A DNA stretch of 64,000 nucleotides from Melieria omissa (lineage: Eukaryota > Arthropoda > Insecta > Diptera > Ulidiidae). Positions 25,001 through 40,000 of this stretch are shown piece after piece. The stretch covers positions 150,713,920 to 150,777,919 of the forward strand of contig OZ020267.1 in NCBI GenBank assembly GCA_963971225.1, in the 5' to 3' direction. Each line of letters starts with the position of its first letter. Within the stretch, counting starts at the first letter, position 1. The translations under genes and the position numbers were made by a program. The notes beneath the pieces are model-generated. The model was not told where the DNA came from. It saw only the letters and a list, made by a program, of their open reading frames with translations, and did no database searches.

Positions 25001-28000
25001 TTCCCGTCAACCACGGCACCGAGTGTCGCTGTCTGTCCGGCTTTGCCGGCAATGCGTACATCGAGTGCGCCCAGGTGCAAGGCTGCCGCGCGGACAGCGA
25101 GTGTGACTCCAGTCAGGCCTGCATCAACGGCAAGTGCCAATCGCCGTGTCAGTGTGGCGCCTACGCGCTCTGCGACGTTGTCAATCATCGTGGTATATGC
25201 AAGTGTCCGCCAGGATATGCGGGCAATCCCACAGTGTCGTGTAGCCCTCCCACAAACCCATGCGACCCCAATCCGTGCGGTCTGAATGCTCTATGTGAAC
25301 TCGATAATGGAAATCCAATTTGTTATTGTCCGAAAGGCCTGACCGGAAATCCGTTCAAGAATTGCAGTAAGTAGTGGCAAGCAATATATTCATCACGAAC
25401 ATATTACTATTTGTAATATCCTTTTTAGTACCCGAGGGCGACGAGTGTGCTCCGAATCCGTGTGGTCCCAACTCAGGTTGTCGTATGGTTAGCGGCGCAC
25501 CAATCTGCTTCTGTTTGCCCGAATACGAAGGCCAGCCGCCCAATGTGCCATGTGAACTGCCAAAGAACCCATGCGATCCTTCACCCTGTGGCCCGAATAC
25601 TCAGTGCGCTGTGCTAAGCAACGGCTTTTCGAAGTGTACTTGCCTGCCGGGCTACGTCGAAAGTCCGAATACCATTCGCGGTTGTGTGGAACCAATAAAC
25701 CCATGTGAGCCTAATCCGTGCGGCGTTGGCGCCGTATGCGACTCGTCTCGCAATCCCGTTTGCTTCTGCCCGGACAACAAGATTGGCAACCCCTTCAGAC
25801 TGTGCGAGAAGCCAGCCGTGTCGATTGAACTTTGCAAGCCTGGTCCATGCGGCCGCAACGCTGACTGCTATGTTACTGGCAATCGCGAGGAATGCTACTG
25901 CCGCCCCGGCTACACTGGCGACCCCTACCAGGGCTGTCGTGAACCACCGCGTACCGCGTGCGATCCGAACCCGTGTGGCCCGAATGCCGATTGCGTTGTT
26001 GCCAGTGATGGCCAAAGCGCCTGCATGTGTCCGGACGGACTTTCGGGTGATCCCACGTCACTGGCCGGATGCCATGGCTACGAATGCCAGACCGATGCGG
26101 ACTGTCCATACGATAAGGCATGCATGGGCTTCAAATGCTACGATCCCTGTCCCGGCGCTTGCGGTCAAGGTGCCAACTGCCGCGTGGAAGAACATCATCC
26201 AGTTTGCTCGTGCAATGCTGGACTCACCGGCAATCCGGGCATACGTTGCTATGCTCTCGACTTACCAAAAACACCCGCACGCAACCCATGCGTGCCCAGT
26301 CCTTGCGGCTTGAATAGCGACTGCAAAGTAATGAAAAATCGTGCAGTCTGCTCATGCCTGCCCGGATATTTGGGCGATCCACAAAGCGGTTGTCGTCCTG
26401 AGTGCGACATCAACTCCGATTGCGGTTCCTCGCAGTCGTGCATCAACCACAAGTGTATCGATCCATGTGCGGGAACTATCTGCGGCATCAATGCTCTTTG
26501 CAATGTACAACAACACACACCGGTGTGCACCTGTCTCGACGGTTTCACTGGCGATGCGTTCCTTCAGTGCGTCCCTGTGGGCGTACTTAAGAATGTGTCG
26601 CGCGATCCATGCAGCCCTTCACCGTGCGGTCCCCGCGATGTTTGTTCGGTGTTCGGCGACGGAGTTGCGCTTTGTGATCCATGCTTTGGTCCAAATGCAC
26701 AACAAAATCCACGCTGCCGACCAGAGTGCATCTCAAATTCGGACTGTCCATTTGACAAGGCATGTCTGGGTCAGCGCTGCTTGGACCCGTGTCCGGGCTC
26801 ATGCGGCCACAACGCTATCTGCAACGTGTACGAACATAATCCAATCTGCAGTTGCCCGCCAGGCTTGTACGGAAACCCCTACGAACACTGTTCCGTACCA
26901 TCGCCTGTTGTGCCAGCGCCATCGCCCAGCTGCGAGAAACTGCGGTGTGGCGCCAACGCTGAATGCAAGAAGCAAGGTGCATCGCTGTCTTGCGTCTGCC
27001 GTAAAGGCTACTTTGGAGATCCATTCATTGGATGTCGACCGGAGTGCGTTCTCAACACAGACTGCCCAGCCGATAAATCATGTGTTAACTCCAAGTGCGT
27101 GGACGCGTGCATCGGCGTATGTGGTATCAATGCCGTTTGTCGCATTGTCAATCACGCTCCGGTGTGTATCTGCGCTGAAGGCTACACCGGCGATGCTTTC
27201 CTGTCTTGCAATCCGTACTATCTGCCACCAGAGCGTCCCGCAGACAGGCGGCGCAATCCATGCGAACCTTCGCCCTGCGGTCCCAATGCGCGTTGCCTCA
27301 TCTCGCCCGACGGTTATGCGGCTTGCTCGTGCCTGCCCAACTTCAAAGGCGCACCGCCAGTTTGCCAACCCGAGTGCGTCGTAAGCTCCGAGTGCGCTCT
27401 GAACAAGGCCTGTCTCAATCAACACTGCGCCGATCCCTGCCCAGGCACCTGTGGTGTTGGAGCTCGCTGTGAAGTGCTCAACCACAATCCAATTTGCTCA
27501 TGCGAACAAGGATTCGAAGGTGATCCGTTTGTATCTTGTTCACGCATACCAGAAAAACCATCACATGACGTTGACCGCAAGCCCGAAAACCCATGTTTGC
27601 CATCGCCTTGCGGCCCCAATTCCATATGCCAGGTAAAACAGGGACGTCCTGTCTGCTCGTGCGTGGCCAATTACATTGGCAGCCCGCCTTATTGTCGCCC
27701 GGAATGTACGCTGAATAGTGAATGTCCATCGGACAAGGCGTGCATACAGGAGAAGTGCCGCAATCCATGCGAGAACACATGTGGCCACAATGCACGCTGC
27801 ACGGTGATTGCGCATTCAGCGCATTGCAGCTGCGACCAAGGATACGAGGGTGACGCCTTTGTCGGTTGCTCCAAAGTCGATGAGAGTAAGTTGTTGCCGC
27901 TTCGTACGACTGAAGAATCTATTCCTAATTTCCATCAATTTTGTACAGAACCCAAGGATCGAGTCGATCTATGCTACCCCAGTCCATGCGGTGAAAACGC

Positions 28001-31000
28001 AGTTTGTTCCGAGCGTAATGGTGCTGCACGTTGTAGCTGCATTGAACCATACATTGGCGATCCCTACACTACTGGGTGCCGACCTGAATGCGTGTACAAC
28101 TCAGAGTGCCCGTCGTCGCTGGCCTGCATAAAGCAGCATTGCCGCGACCCATGTGTCGGCACCTGTGGCTCCAACGCTGAATGCGTGGTCGTTAATCATG
28201 TGCCCACTTGTAGCTGTGTGCGCGGTTTCGAAGGAGATCCGTTTAGCGGCTGCAAGAAGGAAGTCTATCGTAAGTGTCTCTAGAATCTGAGGAGCAGCAA
28301 GATCGAGATGTTTATTTTTTAATCCAATTTCTACAGCAATTGGTCCTATCAGCCCCTGTGAACCCACACCCTGCGGTCCGAATAGTATTTGTCGCGTGGT
28401 CGACGGCCGTCCGGCGTGTTCGTGTCAAGTAGGTTACTTTGGTGCACCGCCAACATGCCGTCCTGAGTGCGTGGTCAACTCGGAATGCTCGCAGAACATG
28501 GCATGCATCAACCAGAAGTGCGTCGATCCATGTGCTGGCACCTGCGGCTTCAATGCCAAGTGCCAAGTGGTCAATCACAATCCAATTTGCTCATGCCCGC
28601 CCGACTTTATGGGCGATCCCTTCGAACAGTGTGTACCAAGACGTAAGTATTTAAAAGCATTCAACTATATCTTCCATATTTTTTCCTACAGTTCAAGATA
28701 TTTTAGTAAATAATGTTACTTATGTAGAATGTTTTATAAATATTTCAAATTAACACTTTTCTTTCTATTAGCAATCGAGCCGCCACGTAAGGTTAATCCA
28801 TGCATACCCAGCCCTTGCGGACCCAATTCCGAATGCCATGAGGTTGACAATCGTGCCGCTTGCAGTTGTGCGCCCGGCATGTTCGGTGCTCCACCCAACT
28901 GTCGTCCCGAGTGCGTTATTCACCAGGACTGCCCATCGAATCGCGCATGTATACGTCAGCGCTGCGAAGATCCTTGCGCCGGCGCTTGCGGTTTCAATGC
29001 CCTCTGCAATGCACAGAACCACAAGCCGGTTTGCTCTTGCATCGAGGGCTACGAAGGGGATCCTTACGCCGGCTGCAATATGCGTCAAAGTGAGTACCAG
29101 TTTCATGTTTGTTCACCCCACTGCATGGAGCCTGTTGGCGTATTCGCCAACCTCTGTTTTAATGTTGTTCATTTCTTTCAGTTTATTGTTGTAAAGGCTT
29201 TTGGTTTATTTATGAATACGTATATATATACCTGTATATGTGCCTGCGAATATGTCTTACTTTCATCCATTTGCATGTTCAGATCTCTTCATTTCCATTT
29301 CCATTGTAGGCCTAAGCGTAGCCATAGCCTTATGTACTATATACTTTAGATTACATATTATCCGCTGTCATTGGTTGCTCACTGTATCACTGTTTCCCTC
29401 TCTATCGGTATTAGTTGTAGTGCCCGATATGCCCGCCGACCCGTGCAATCCGTCGCCCTGTGGCTCGAATGCCATTTGCAAAGATCGCAACGGTGCCGGT
29501 TCGTGCACGTGCATTCAAAATTACTTCGGCGATCCGTACATTAATTGCCGGCCTGAATGTGTACAGAACAGCGATTGTCCGCGCACAAAGTCCTGCATAA
29601 ACATGAAGTGCGCTGACCCGTGCATCAACCTGTGCGGCGTGAACGCCGTTTGTCGCGTCACGAACCACATACCAGTCTGCTCGTGCGAAGTGGGATTCGT
29701 GGGCAATCCGATGCGCATCTGCCATGAAAAACCGTCAAGTATGCCCCTCTGTCGCCGCACCTGCTACTTCCACGATTTTATTCACGCATTTCAATTTGAA
29801 TCTGCAGATATGTACCTACCGATACCGAAAGACCCCTGTAGGCCCTCACCGTGCGGCCAGTTCAGCACTTGTCGCACGGCCAACGATCGTGCCGTCTGCT
29901 CTTGTTTGCCCAACTACGTCGGCAGCCCACCCAGCTGCAGGCCCGAGTGCATCATAAGCTCGGACTGCGCGTCCGACAAAGCGTGCATCAACATGCGCTG
30001 CCAGGACCCATGTCCCGGCACGTGTGGCCACAATGCACGCTGTCACGTCACCAATCATTCGCCCATTTGTAGTTGTATGAACGGCTACACTGGCGATCCG
30101 TTCCAGCAATGCGTGCCCGAGAGAAGTATGCACTGTCGCTTGCCCTCGCACCCGTGTGACAAGAAATTCACATTTCCCACCCTAATTACAGAACCTATAG
30201 AAAGACCGCGTGATCCCATTGTGCCACAAAATCCCTGTATACCCAGTCCTTGTGGTCCGAACTCGCAATGCCGCGTTTCGAACACGGGCGCCGTTTGCTC
30301 ATGTACTGCTAGCTACATTGGACGGCCGCCAAATTGCAGACCCGAGTGTACCATCAACTCCGAGTGTAGCTCGAATATGGCATGCATGAACACGCGCTGC
30401 GCCGATCCCTGCATTGGCGCGTGCGGCAACAATGCACTTTGCCACGTCAGTTCACACGTGCCGGTCTGCATGTGCGAGCAAGGCTTTACCGGCGACCCGT
30501 TCTCCGGCTGCTACAAGGTCATACCAAGTACGTGGCACTCAGATATGTCGACTCGAACTGCGGAAACACATTTTAATCGCTCACAACCGTTTCAGTACCC
30601 GACGAACCCGTACAGCCCTGTCATCCCAGTCCGTGCGGCTTGAATGCGCTTTGTGACGAACGCAATCGCGCTGCTTCGTGCAAATGCATACCCGAGTACT
30701 TCGGCGACCCATACGTTGAGTGTCGCCCTGAGTGTGTCATTAACTCGGACTGTCCGAGGACACGCGCATGCGTCAACAACAAGTGCGTCGATCCATGCCC
30801 GGGTATGTGTGGCCATAATGCCGATTGTTCGGTTCTCAACCACGCGCCCAACTGTGAATGCTACATCGGCTATACGGGAAATCCCATTGTTGGCTGTTCG
30901 CCCATACCAGAACCCATACCGTCATGTAAGGCCTTTAGTGTTCTCTCAAAGAGTTGCGAGTGAGGAAGCAGCCAAAAACATTCAAACCCAAGACAATATC

Positions 31001-34000
31001 TTAAGCCCATCGAACGGCACACTTCCTCACTCGGCAGCTTGAGTGCTAGAAATCTTTGTCCGCTCATTACTCACAACTTGATTCTGTTGCAATCTGTCAG
31101 ATGAACCAGTAGCGCACGTCAACCCCTGTCAGCCGTCGCCATGTGGCCTGTACAGTAACTGTCGACCCGTTAACGGCCACGCGGTCTGTTCCTGCGTGCC
31201 GAACTATATAGGCGCTCCACCCAACTGCCGTCCCGAGTGCATGAGCAGCTCCGAGTGTGCCCAAGACAAGTCTTGCATTAACGAACACTGTCGCGATCCG
31301 TGCCCCGGTACTTGCGGCAACAACGCCCTCTGCCGCGTGGTCAACCACAATCCGATATGTTCGTGCATGCCCGGCTTCACCGGCGATCCATTTGTTCGCT
31401 GTATATATGAAGAGAGTAAGATCATTGCGCTTCCTCATTGCTGGCGTGTGCGGCAATGTGTAAAGCTCGCAGCAGCAAACAGAAGCCAGCATTCGAGCTT
31501 CACCCATTGCCAACAGCCGCGCATGCCCTCATGTTTTTCATCATTCACTGAATTATTGCTTTTTTCTTTATCTCTTCCACTCTTGCGTTGTGTACGCGGC
31601 TTATGTCTTCTTTGGTGCATGCTATTTGGTAAATGTATATGTAGAACGACCTATTGTAAGAGATCCCATCAATCCATGTGAACCATCGCCATGCGGGCCG
31701 AACTCGCAATGTCGGGTGTCGGACGGTAATAGTCAGCCGGTTTGCTCGTGTTTGCCCAACTACATCGGCAGAGCGCCAAATTGCCGTCCTGAATGCACAT
31801 CGAATTCAGAGTGTCGCGGCAATATGGCGTGCATCAACCAACGCTGCCAAGATCCTTGCCAGGGCTCATGTGGTTCATTCACAACATGTACTGTATATAA
31901 TCATAGGCCAATTTGTCGTTGCTTGGATGGTTATGCGGGCGATCCATTCTCAGAGTGTAGCCCACAAAGTAAGAAACGCATACATCAACATACAAACATT
32001 TTTAAATTCGCCACCAAATGTTAACCACCACAATTTCATAGTTATCGTGCCACCAGAAATCGCCGAACCTTGCAATCCCAGTCCCTGTGGCGCTAACGCC
32101 GTGTGCAAGGAGCGTAATGGCGTCGGCTCCTGCACCTGTCTGCCGGAGTACACCGGCGATCCGTACACCGAGTGCCGACCGGAGTGTGTGCTCAACAGCG
32201 ATTGTCCAAAGAATCTGGCCTGTATGAATAACAAGTGTCGCGATCCCTGCCCCGGCGTATGCGGCGTAGCTGCCGAATGTCACGTGATTAATCATGCGCC
32301 CAGCTGCAGCTGTCCATCGGGATACACAGGCAATCCATCGGAATACTGTCGCGAATCGCCAAAACGTACCGTCTTACCAAATACCCCTCTCACCGACTAG
32401 TTAGTAATTTTTACACTTTTCCGCACAGATGTTGAACCCGTACAGCCATGCCGTCCTTCGCCCTGTGGCCCTTACAGCCAGTGCCGCGAAGTAAACGGTC
32501 ATGCGGTCTGCTCTTGCATAACCAATTACATTGGTACGCCGCCAGCCTGTCGACCCGAGTGTTCTGTTAGCTCAGAGTGCTCACAAGACAAGGCTTGTCT
32601 GAATATGCGCTGCGTGGACCCATGTCCGGGCACTTGCGGTAATGAGGCTCTCTGCAAAGTGACCAACCACAATCCCATCTGTTCTTGTCCGCCCGGCTAC
32701 TCAGGAGACCCATTCATACGATGCGTGCGCTTTGAGAGTAAGGATGCGGCATGACTATTTGTTAGGCTGGCGTTACTCATTTTATTGCAATTTAGGTGAA
32801 GAGCCGCGTCAACCGAGCACACCCACTAATCCATGCGTGCCCAGCCCCTGTGGCCCCAATTCGCAATGCCGTGCCGTGGGCGAGACCCCTGTCTGCTCAT
32901 GCGCGCCCAATTTCGTTGGCCGAGCGCCGAATTGCCGTCCCGAATGCACGCTTAACTCTGAATGTCCAGCCAATTTGGCCTGCATCAATGAACGCTGCAA
33001 AGATCCCTGTCCGGGATCGTGCGGCTTTAACGCACTCTGCAACGTGGTCAACCATTCGCCGGTCTGCATCTGCGAGACTGGCTTCACCGGCGATCCGTTC
33101 GCTGGCTGCAATCCCACTCGTAAGCATCAGCTTTGACGCTTCGCCACCGCTTGTGACAAGTCACTAACCGCTTCACTTAATTCCCTCGTATCTAGCTACC
33201 ACCGTGCCCGAAGAAAGGCTCACCCCGTGCGTACCCTCACCCTGTGGTCCAAATGCCGAATGCAAGGAACGTAACGGTGCTGGTTCTTGCACTTGCTTAC
33301 CTGAATACTTTGGAGATCCGTACAGCGGCTGTCGCCCCGAATGCGTGGCCAATTCCGACTGCCCGCGCGACAAATCGTGTGTCAATAACAAATGCTCCGA
33401 CCCATGCCCCGGCGTATGTGGCCTCAATGCTGAGTGTCGTGTCAGCAATCACGCACCGTCCTGCTACTGCCTGCAAGGCTACACTGGCAATCCGCTGAGC
33501 GCTTGCCGCGAGATTCCGCAACTTCCTCCGCCAAGTATGCCACCTAACGCTACTAACCCTTAGACACTTACCTAACTGTCCGAATACACTTTGTACAACA
33601 CTTAGCTCTCAAAGACGTTAATCCCTGCGTACCCTCACCTTGTGGACCCTACAGTCAATGTCGTGAAGTGAACGGCCACGCTGTGTGCTCTTGTCAGACG
33701 AACTTCATAGGCTCGCCGCCGAACTGTCGTCCGGAATGCAGCGTTAGCTCCGATTGTGCGCAAAATCTGGCATGTCAGAATCAGAAATGCGTTGATCCGT
33801 GCCCAGGCACCTGCGGCATCGATGCACGCTGCCAAGTCATTAATCACTATGCGGCATGCTCCTGCTCGCCGGGCTACACGGGAGATCCTTTCAATAGATG
33901 TGTTAAAGTTAAATGTAAGCATGTGTCGTGGATGCGAGGAATTTGACGCGAGAAGGGCCGGGAATCTCACCGCTCAACTCCCCTACCCGGGCGCTCCTGG

Positions 34001-37000
34001 CCTTTCTGGGGTCAAATGCTCCTCTCTTTATGTATTTTGCATGTAAATATCGATTCTAACTGTATTTTCTTTTGTTTTATGTTCTCTATTTTTATGTATA
34101 CATATGTGTTTGTTTGCCTGTGTAAAATCCTATACTATCTACTACTACTGTCATCTAATTCACTTCTGCCCAACTGTACCAACTTTACAAACACTTTACT
34201 ACCTACCTACCTGCCTGAGTAGTGGAACCGCTCCCTGTAGAAAAAACCGGTGATCCGTGTGTACCTTCACCATGTGGACCCAACTCGAAGTGTGTCGATG
34301 TTGGTGGTTCACCTGCATGTTCCTGCCTGCCCAACTACTTGGGACGACCGCCCAACTGTCGTCCCGAGTGCCTATCTAGCTCTGACTGTCCGGCTAATCT
34401 GGCATGTATCAATCAAAAGTGCTCGAACCCGTGTATCGGTGCATGCGGCGCGCACACGCTCTGTACAGTTATCAAACATAATCCTACCTGTCAATGTGAA
34501 ATCGGCTACACCGGAGATCCCTTCTCTGGTTGCGCCATTGTACAAAGAAGTATATATGTGTTTTCTATCTTCTTCAATGGACACTTAGGGCTCAAAATTC
34601 TCTCAGTCACCTTTTGTGAAAAATTTTGTTTTTGTTATGGTAAATGAAATCCACAGCCGCTCCTAAGTGTCCATATTTATTCAAATTTCCCGAAAAATTA
34701 CAGCCAACTAACATTGTTGTGTCTTCATTTCAAATGTTACAGTTACGCCGACAGAAGCGCCACGCAATCCTTGCAATCCAAGCCCATGCGGCGCCAATGC
34801 TGTATGCCGCGAACGCAACGGCGCTGGCTCGTGCTCATGCCTGCCCGAGTATTTTGGCGATCCGTACAGTGGCTGTCGGCCCGAATGCGTGCAGAACTCT
34901 GACTGCGATCGATCCAAGGCCTGTCTCAACAACAAGTGCCAGGATCCGTGCCCCGGTGTGTGCGGCATCAATGCTGAATGTCGCGTTCTGAACCACGCAC
35001 CGAACTGCATGTGTTTCGATGGCTACACCGGCGATCCGCACAGATCGTGTGCCGTTATCGAGGTTACGACCATTACGCCCATAAACCCGTGCCAGCCGTC
35101 GCCATGCGGCCCCTACAGCGAGTGCCACGAGTCGAACGGCCATGCAGTATGTTCGTGCGTGGACGGCTACGTGGGTGCGCCACCATCCTGCAAGCCCGAG
35201 TGTGTAGTCAGTTCCGAGTGTGCCCAAAATCGCGCTTGCATCAACCAGAAGTGTGCTGATCCGTGTCGCGGCGCTTGCGGCAATAACGCCAGATGTCAGG
35301 TGGTCAACCATAATCCGATTTGTACGTGCGCGCCAGGCATGTCGGGCGATCCGTTCGTGTCGTGTGTTGAAGCCAAGGAGACGCCACGCGACCCCCAAAA
35401 CCCTTGCGTGCCATCGCCGTGCGGTCCCAATTCGCTATGCCGCGAAATTGGAGGCCAGCCCGCTTGCTCTTGCCAAACCAACTACATTGGACGCCCGCCA
35501 AACTGTCGTCCGGAATGCACCAACAACGACGAATGCCAGAATCATCTGTCATGTCAAAACGAACGCTGCATCGATCCGTGCCCAGGCTCGTGCGGCAACA
35601 ATGCAATATGCAAAGTCGTGCAACACAACGCTGTATGTTCGTGTGTGGACGGCTACGAAGGTGATCCGCTCTTGGGCTGCCAGCTAATGGAGCCCGTACT
35701 ACCAACACAGCCGCCGACATCACCTTGCGAACCATCGCCATGTGGGCCTCATGCTGAATGCCGCGAGCGCAACGGCGCAGGTGCTTGTTATTGCCACGAA
35801 GGCTTCGAGGGCAACCCGTACGATACAGATCGTGGCTGTCGACGTGAGTGCGAAGCGAACGATGACTGCTCGCTGGCGCAGGCATGTGTGCGATTCAAAT
35901 GTGTCGATCCGTGCATAAACATATGCGGTGAATTTGCCATATGCTCAGTGGAGAATCACGTTCCCACCTGCAACTGCCCAGCCGGCTACACGGGAGATCC
36001 GTTCTTCCAATGCCGACAAATTCCAGTCACTCCACCTCCGCCAATTAATCCCTGCGTGCCATCACCGTGCGGACCAAACAGCATTTGCCGCAGCATTAAC
36101 GACCAAGCAGTATGTTCGTGCCAGTCTGGCTTCATAAACCAACCGCCGAACTGCCGACCCGAGTGCGTCGTGAGCTCGGAATGTGCACCTGAACGCGCTT
36201 GCGTGAACAACAAATGCGTCGATCCATGCCAACATACCTGCGGCATTCGCGCCATTTGCACAACGAAGAACCACAGCCCGATTTGCACTTGTCCACGAGG
36301 AATGACAGGAGATCCATTTGTACAGTGCTCCAAAGTCGGTAAGTTTCGCAGCATTTTGATATTAAGCAGCAAAAGCATTTAAAAGAAATATATTAATTCA
36401 TTTTCGTCATCTTTTAATCATTGAAACTTTATAAATTATTCGATATCTCAATTTCAGCTATCACTCATGAACCTGAACCCACGGAACGTCCACCGTCCTG
36501 TGTGCCGTCACCTTGCGGCCCCAACTCCAAGTGCCAGATTGTGGGTGGAAGTCCTGCTTGCTCTTGCCTACCCGACTACATTGGCGCGCCGCCCAGTTGC
36601 CGCCCAGAATGTGTTCTTAACTCAGAGTGTGGACCCACGGAGGCGTGTATCAATCAGAAATGCCGCGACCCCTGCCCGGGCTCGTGCGGCTTCGAAGCCA
36701 AGTGCCATGTGCTCAACCACGTGCCGATTTGTAATTGCATCGATGGTTATACCGGTGATCCGTTTATACGTTGCAGCCCCATACCGCCGGTCACCGAAAC
36801 TCCTAAAACACCCAATGACCCTTGCGATCCGAATCCTTGCGGCCCGAATGCTGAATGCTTCAATGGTGAATGCCGTTGCCAGGATGAATACCAAGGAAAT
36901 CCCTACGATGGCTGCCGTCCAGAGTGCACTTTATCAGCCGACTGTCCTCGTGATAAGGCTTGTATTCGCAATAAGTGCGTCGATCCATGTCCCGGCACAT

Positions 37001-40000
37001 GTGGCTTGAATGCCATGTGTGAGGTCTTGAACCATATACCGGTATGCTCGTGCATACAAGGCTACGAAGGTGATCCGTTCAATAGCTGTCGTCCCAAGGA
37101 GACGGAACCGGATGTGCCCGTGCAACCGTGCGCGCCATCGCCATGCGGCGCAAACAGCCAATGTCGGGATATCAATGGCCACGCAGTGTGCTCGTGTCTG
37201 GAAGGTTATATCGGCAACCCACCACAGTGCCGGCCAGAATGTGTGGTATCCAGCGAATGTTCCGCACTTCAAGCGTGTGTGAACAGGAAGTGCACAGATC
37301 CGTGTGCAGGTGCTTGTGGCATTGATGCACGCTGTGAGGTGATTAACCACAGTCCGATCTGCGGTTGCCCGCCAGGCAAAACCGGCGATCCATTCCAGCG
37401 CTGCCTGGACATACCACCACCGCCCAAGGAACGCGATCCAGAAATACCACGCGATCCTTGTGTGCCCTCACCATGCGGACCGAACTCGATTTGCAAAGGT
37501 GGACCCAGCGGTCCTTCGTGTCAATGTCTGCCCGAATTCTTCGGCTCACCACCGAATTGCCGTCCCGAATGCATCATCAACCCCGATTGCCCATCCACAC
37601 AGGCGTGTATCAACAACAAGTGTCGCGATCCATGTCCAGGATCATGTGGCACCAACGCCGAGTGTCGCGTCATCAGCCATACTGTTTCCTGTTCGTGTCC
37701 CGCCGGCTTTGGCGGTAACGCTTTTGTTCAATGCGTACAACAGCAGGAAGAACCGATTAAACCCTGCGAACCGTCACCGTGTGGACCGAATGCAGAGTGC
37801 ATTGAGCGCAATGGCGCTGCTTCGTGCAAGTGCATCGGCGACTATCAGGGCAATCCGTACGAAGGCTGCCGCCCCGAGTGCGTGCTCAGCTCCGACTGTC
37901 CCACGGACAAGGCCTGTATAGGCAACAAGTGCAAGGATCCGTGCCCTGGCATTTGTGGATCCAATGCACAATGCTATGCGGTCAATCATGTGCCCAACTG
38001 CGTGTGCAATGAAGGCTTCACCGGCGATCCATTCTCCAACTGCCAACGTCAAATTGTCCCCACAACACCGCCACCGCCCGGAAATCCTTGCCAACCATCG
38101 CCGTGCGGACCCAATAGTAAATGTCGCGAAGCCAACGGTTTAGCCGTTTGCTCCTGCCTGGAAGCATTCTCTGGCGCACCGCCCAACTGCAAACCGGAGT
38201 GCACCGTCAACGCCGAGTGTCCACAAAACAAAGCGTGCCATAAATTCAAGTGCGCAAATCCTTGCGCTGGCACTTGCGGCATCGATGCCAAATGCGAAGT
38301 CATCAACCACAACCCGATCTGCAGCTGCCCACTTGATATGACGGGCGATCCGTTCTCGCGCTGCTATCCAGCACCGCCGCCTGCACCCAAGGACGTGGAA
38401 AGGCCCAGGAATCCATGCATTCCCTCACCGTGTGGTCTCTACTCGGAATGTCGTGCGATTGGCGATCAGCCATCGTGCTCTTGCCTCGCCAACTACATCG
38501 GCGCTCCACCCAACTGCCGTCCAGAATGCGTCGTCAACACCGACTGTGCATCTGACAAGGCTTGCATCGCCGAGAAGTGCCGCAATCCTTGTGAGGGCTC
38601 TTGTGGTCTGAACTCCGAGTGCCGCATCCAAAACCATTTGGCAATTTGCACCTGTCGCAGCGGTTTCACAGGCGATCCATTCACGCAATGCGTAGAAATC
38701 ATCGAAGTTAAAACACCACCCACCGTCTCCACGGACCCATGCGAGCTGCAGCCATGCGGTGCCAACGCTGAATGCAACAATGGCGTATGCACCTGCATAC
38801 GCGACTACCAAGGCGATCCGTACGTTGGCTGCCGACCGGAGTGCACCTTAAGCACGGACTGCTCGCCGAACCGCGCTTGTCTGAACAAAAAGTGCGTGGA
38901 TCCTTGCCCCGGCACGTGCGGCCAAAATGCCCAATGCGACGTCAGCAACCACATACCGATTTGCAGCTGCCCGAAGGGCTACACCGGCGATCCGTTCATC
39001 AACTGTCGTCCGGAAGTTCGAAAAGACCCCGTTCCTAGCGACCCATGTCAACCAAGTCCGTGCGGCCCGAACAGCATTTGTCAGGCATCGGCACAAGGAG
39101 CCGTCTGTGCATGCCAACCGGGTATGCTGGGCTCGCCGCCCGCCTGCAAGCCCGAGTGCATAGTGAGTTCGGAGTGTTCGCTGCAAACGGCCTGCATACA
39201 GAAGAAGTGCGTCGATCCGTGCCCTGGCGCATGCGGCCAATTTGCCAAGTGCCAGGTGATCAATCACAATCCGATCTGCACATGCAATGCGGGCTACACC
39301 GGCGATCCGTTTACACGCTGCTACCAAGAGGAACGTGTCCCGCAAAAACCAACCAATCCATGCGTGCCGTCACCGTGCGGACCCAATTCGGAGTGCAAAG
39401 TGGTCGGCGACAGTGGGGCCTGCTCCTGCGCAGCAACGTTCATCGGCAAACCGCCAAACTGCCGTCCCGAATGCACCATCAATCCGGAGTGTCCGCCAAC
39501 CAAGGCCTGCATACGCCAGAAGTGCGCCGATCCGTGTGTCGGCTCGTGCGGCTTCAACGCGCGCTGCAGCGTGGCCAACCACATGCCCATCTGCAACTGC
39601 GACGTGGGCTACACGGGCGATCCGTTCACCGGCTGTCAACCAATACCAGGTAGGACCGATTTCACTTTCAATGCTAGGAATCAGGCGTAACCAAACAATG
39701 ATAGGAACTTATTAATATAATGCAGCACTTACTGATGCAGGGGACAGATGCTTTGAAGCAAAATTAATACGAAACTGCTTTTTATAAATCAAATATATAA
39801 AACTGATTACGCCTGATTGTGGAACAATGTGTGGAATGTTGGCATAATTTAAGTAACACATCAAAATCTGTTGATTTCGATATTGAATTTTTGAAAATAT
39901 TTTATTATAGTTAAGACACATTTGTAATTGCCAAATTCCATCACATCGTTTCACAACAACACACAAATTAGAACAAAGTCCTTTTTAATGATACTCACTC

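Larger units (their letters stand above)
27949..36338 (+). repeat. dp: three-unit (type 3-1-2) repeat of EGF-DPY-EGF units
   Basis: The units fall into three classes by the loop of the first EGF. Type 3 has ERNGAGSC and closes G(D/N)PY..C. Type 1 has NGHAVCSC and closes G(A/S/T)PP.C. Type 2 has a variable Gly loop, as in VGGSPACSC, and closes G(R/A)PPNC. Exons 15-29 follow this order without a break (15-17, 18-20, 21-23, 24-26, 27-29), and exon 30 continues with 3-1-2-3-1. Every type 3 unit here has the long loop. Confidence 0.75.

Noticed and set aside
27886..27948. Treating this and other stop-free short gaps (for example 45366-45422, 57845-57913) as coding linker instead of introns.
   Set aside because: Each has good GT and AG signals in phase 1. 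The same boundary is clearly an intron with stops in other copies, and splicing restores the standard Pro-rich linker.
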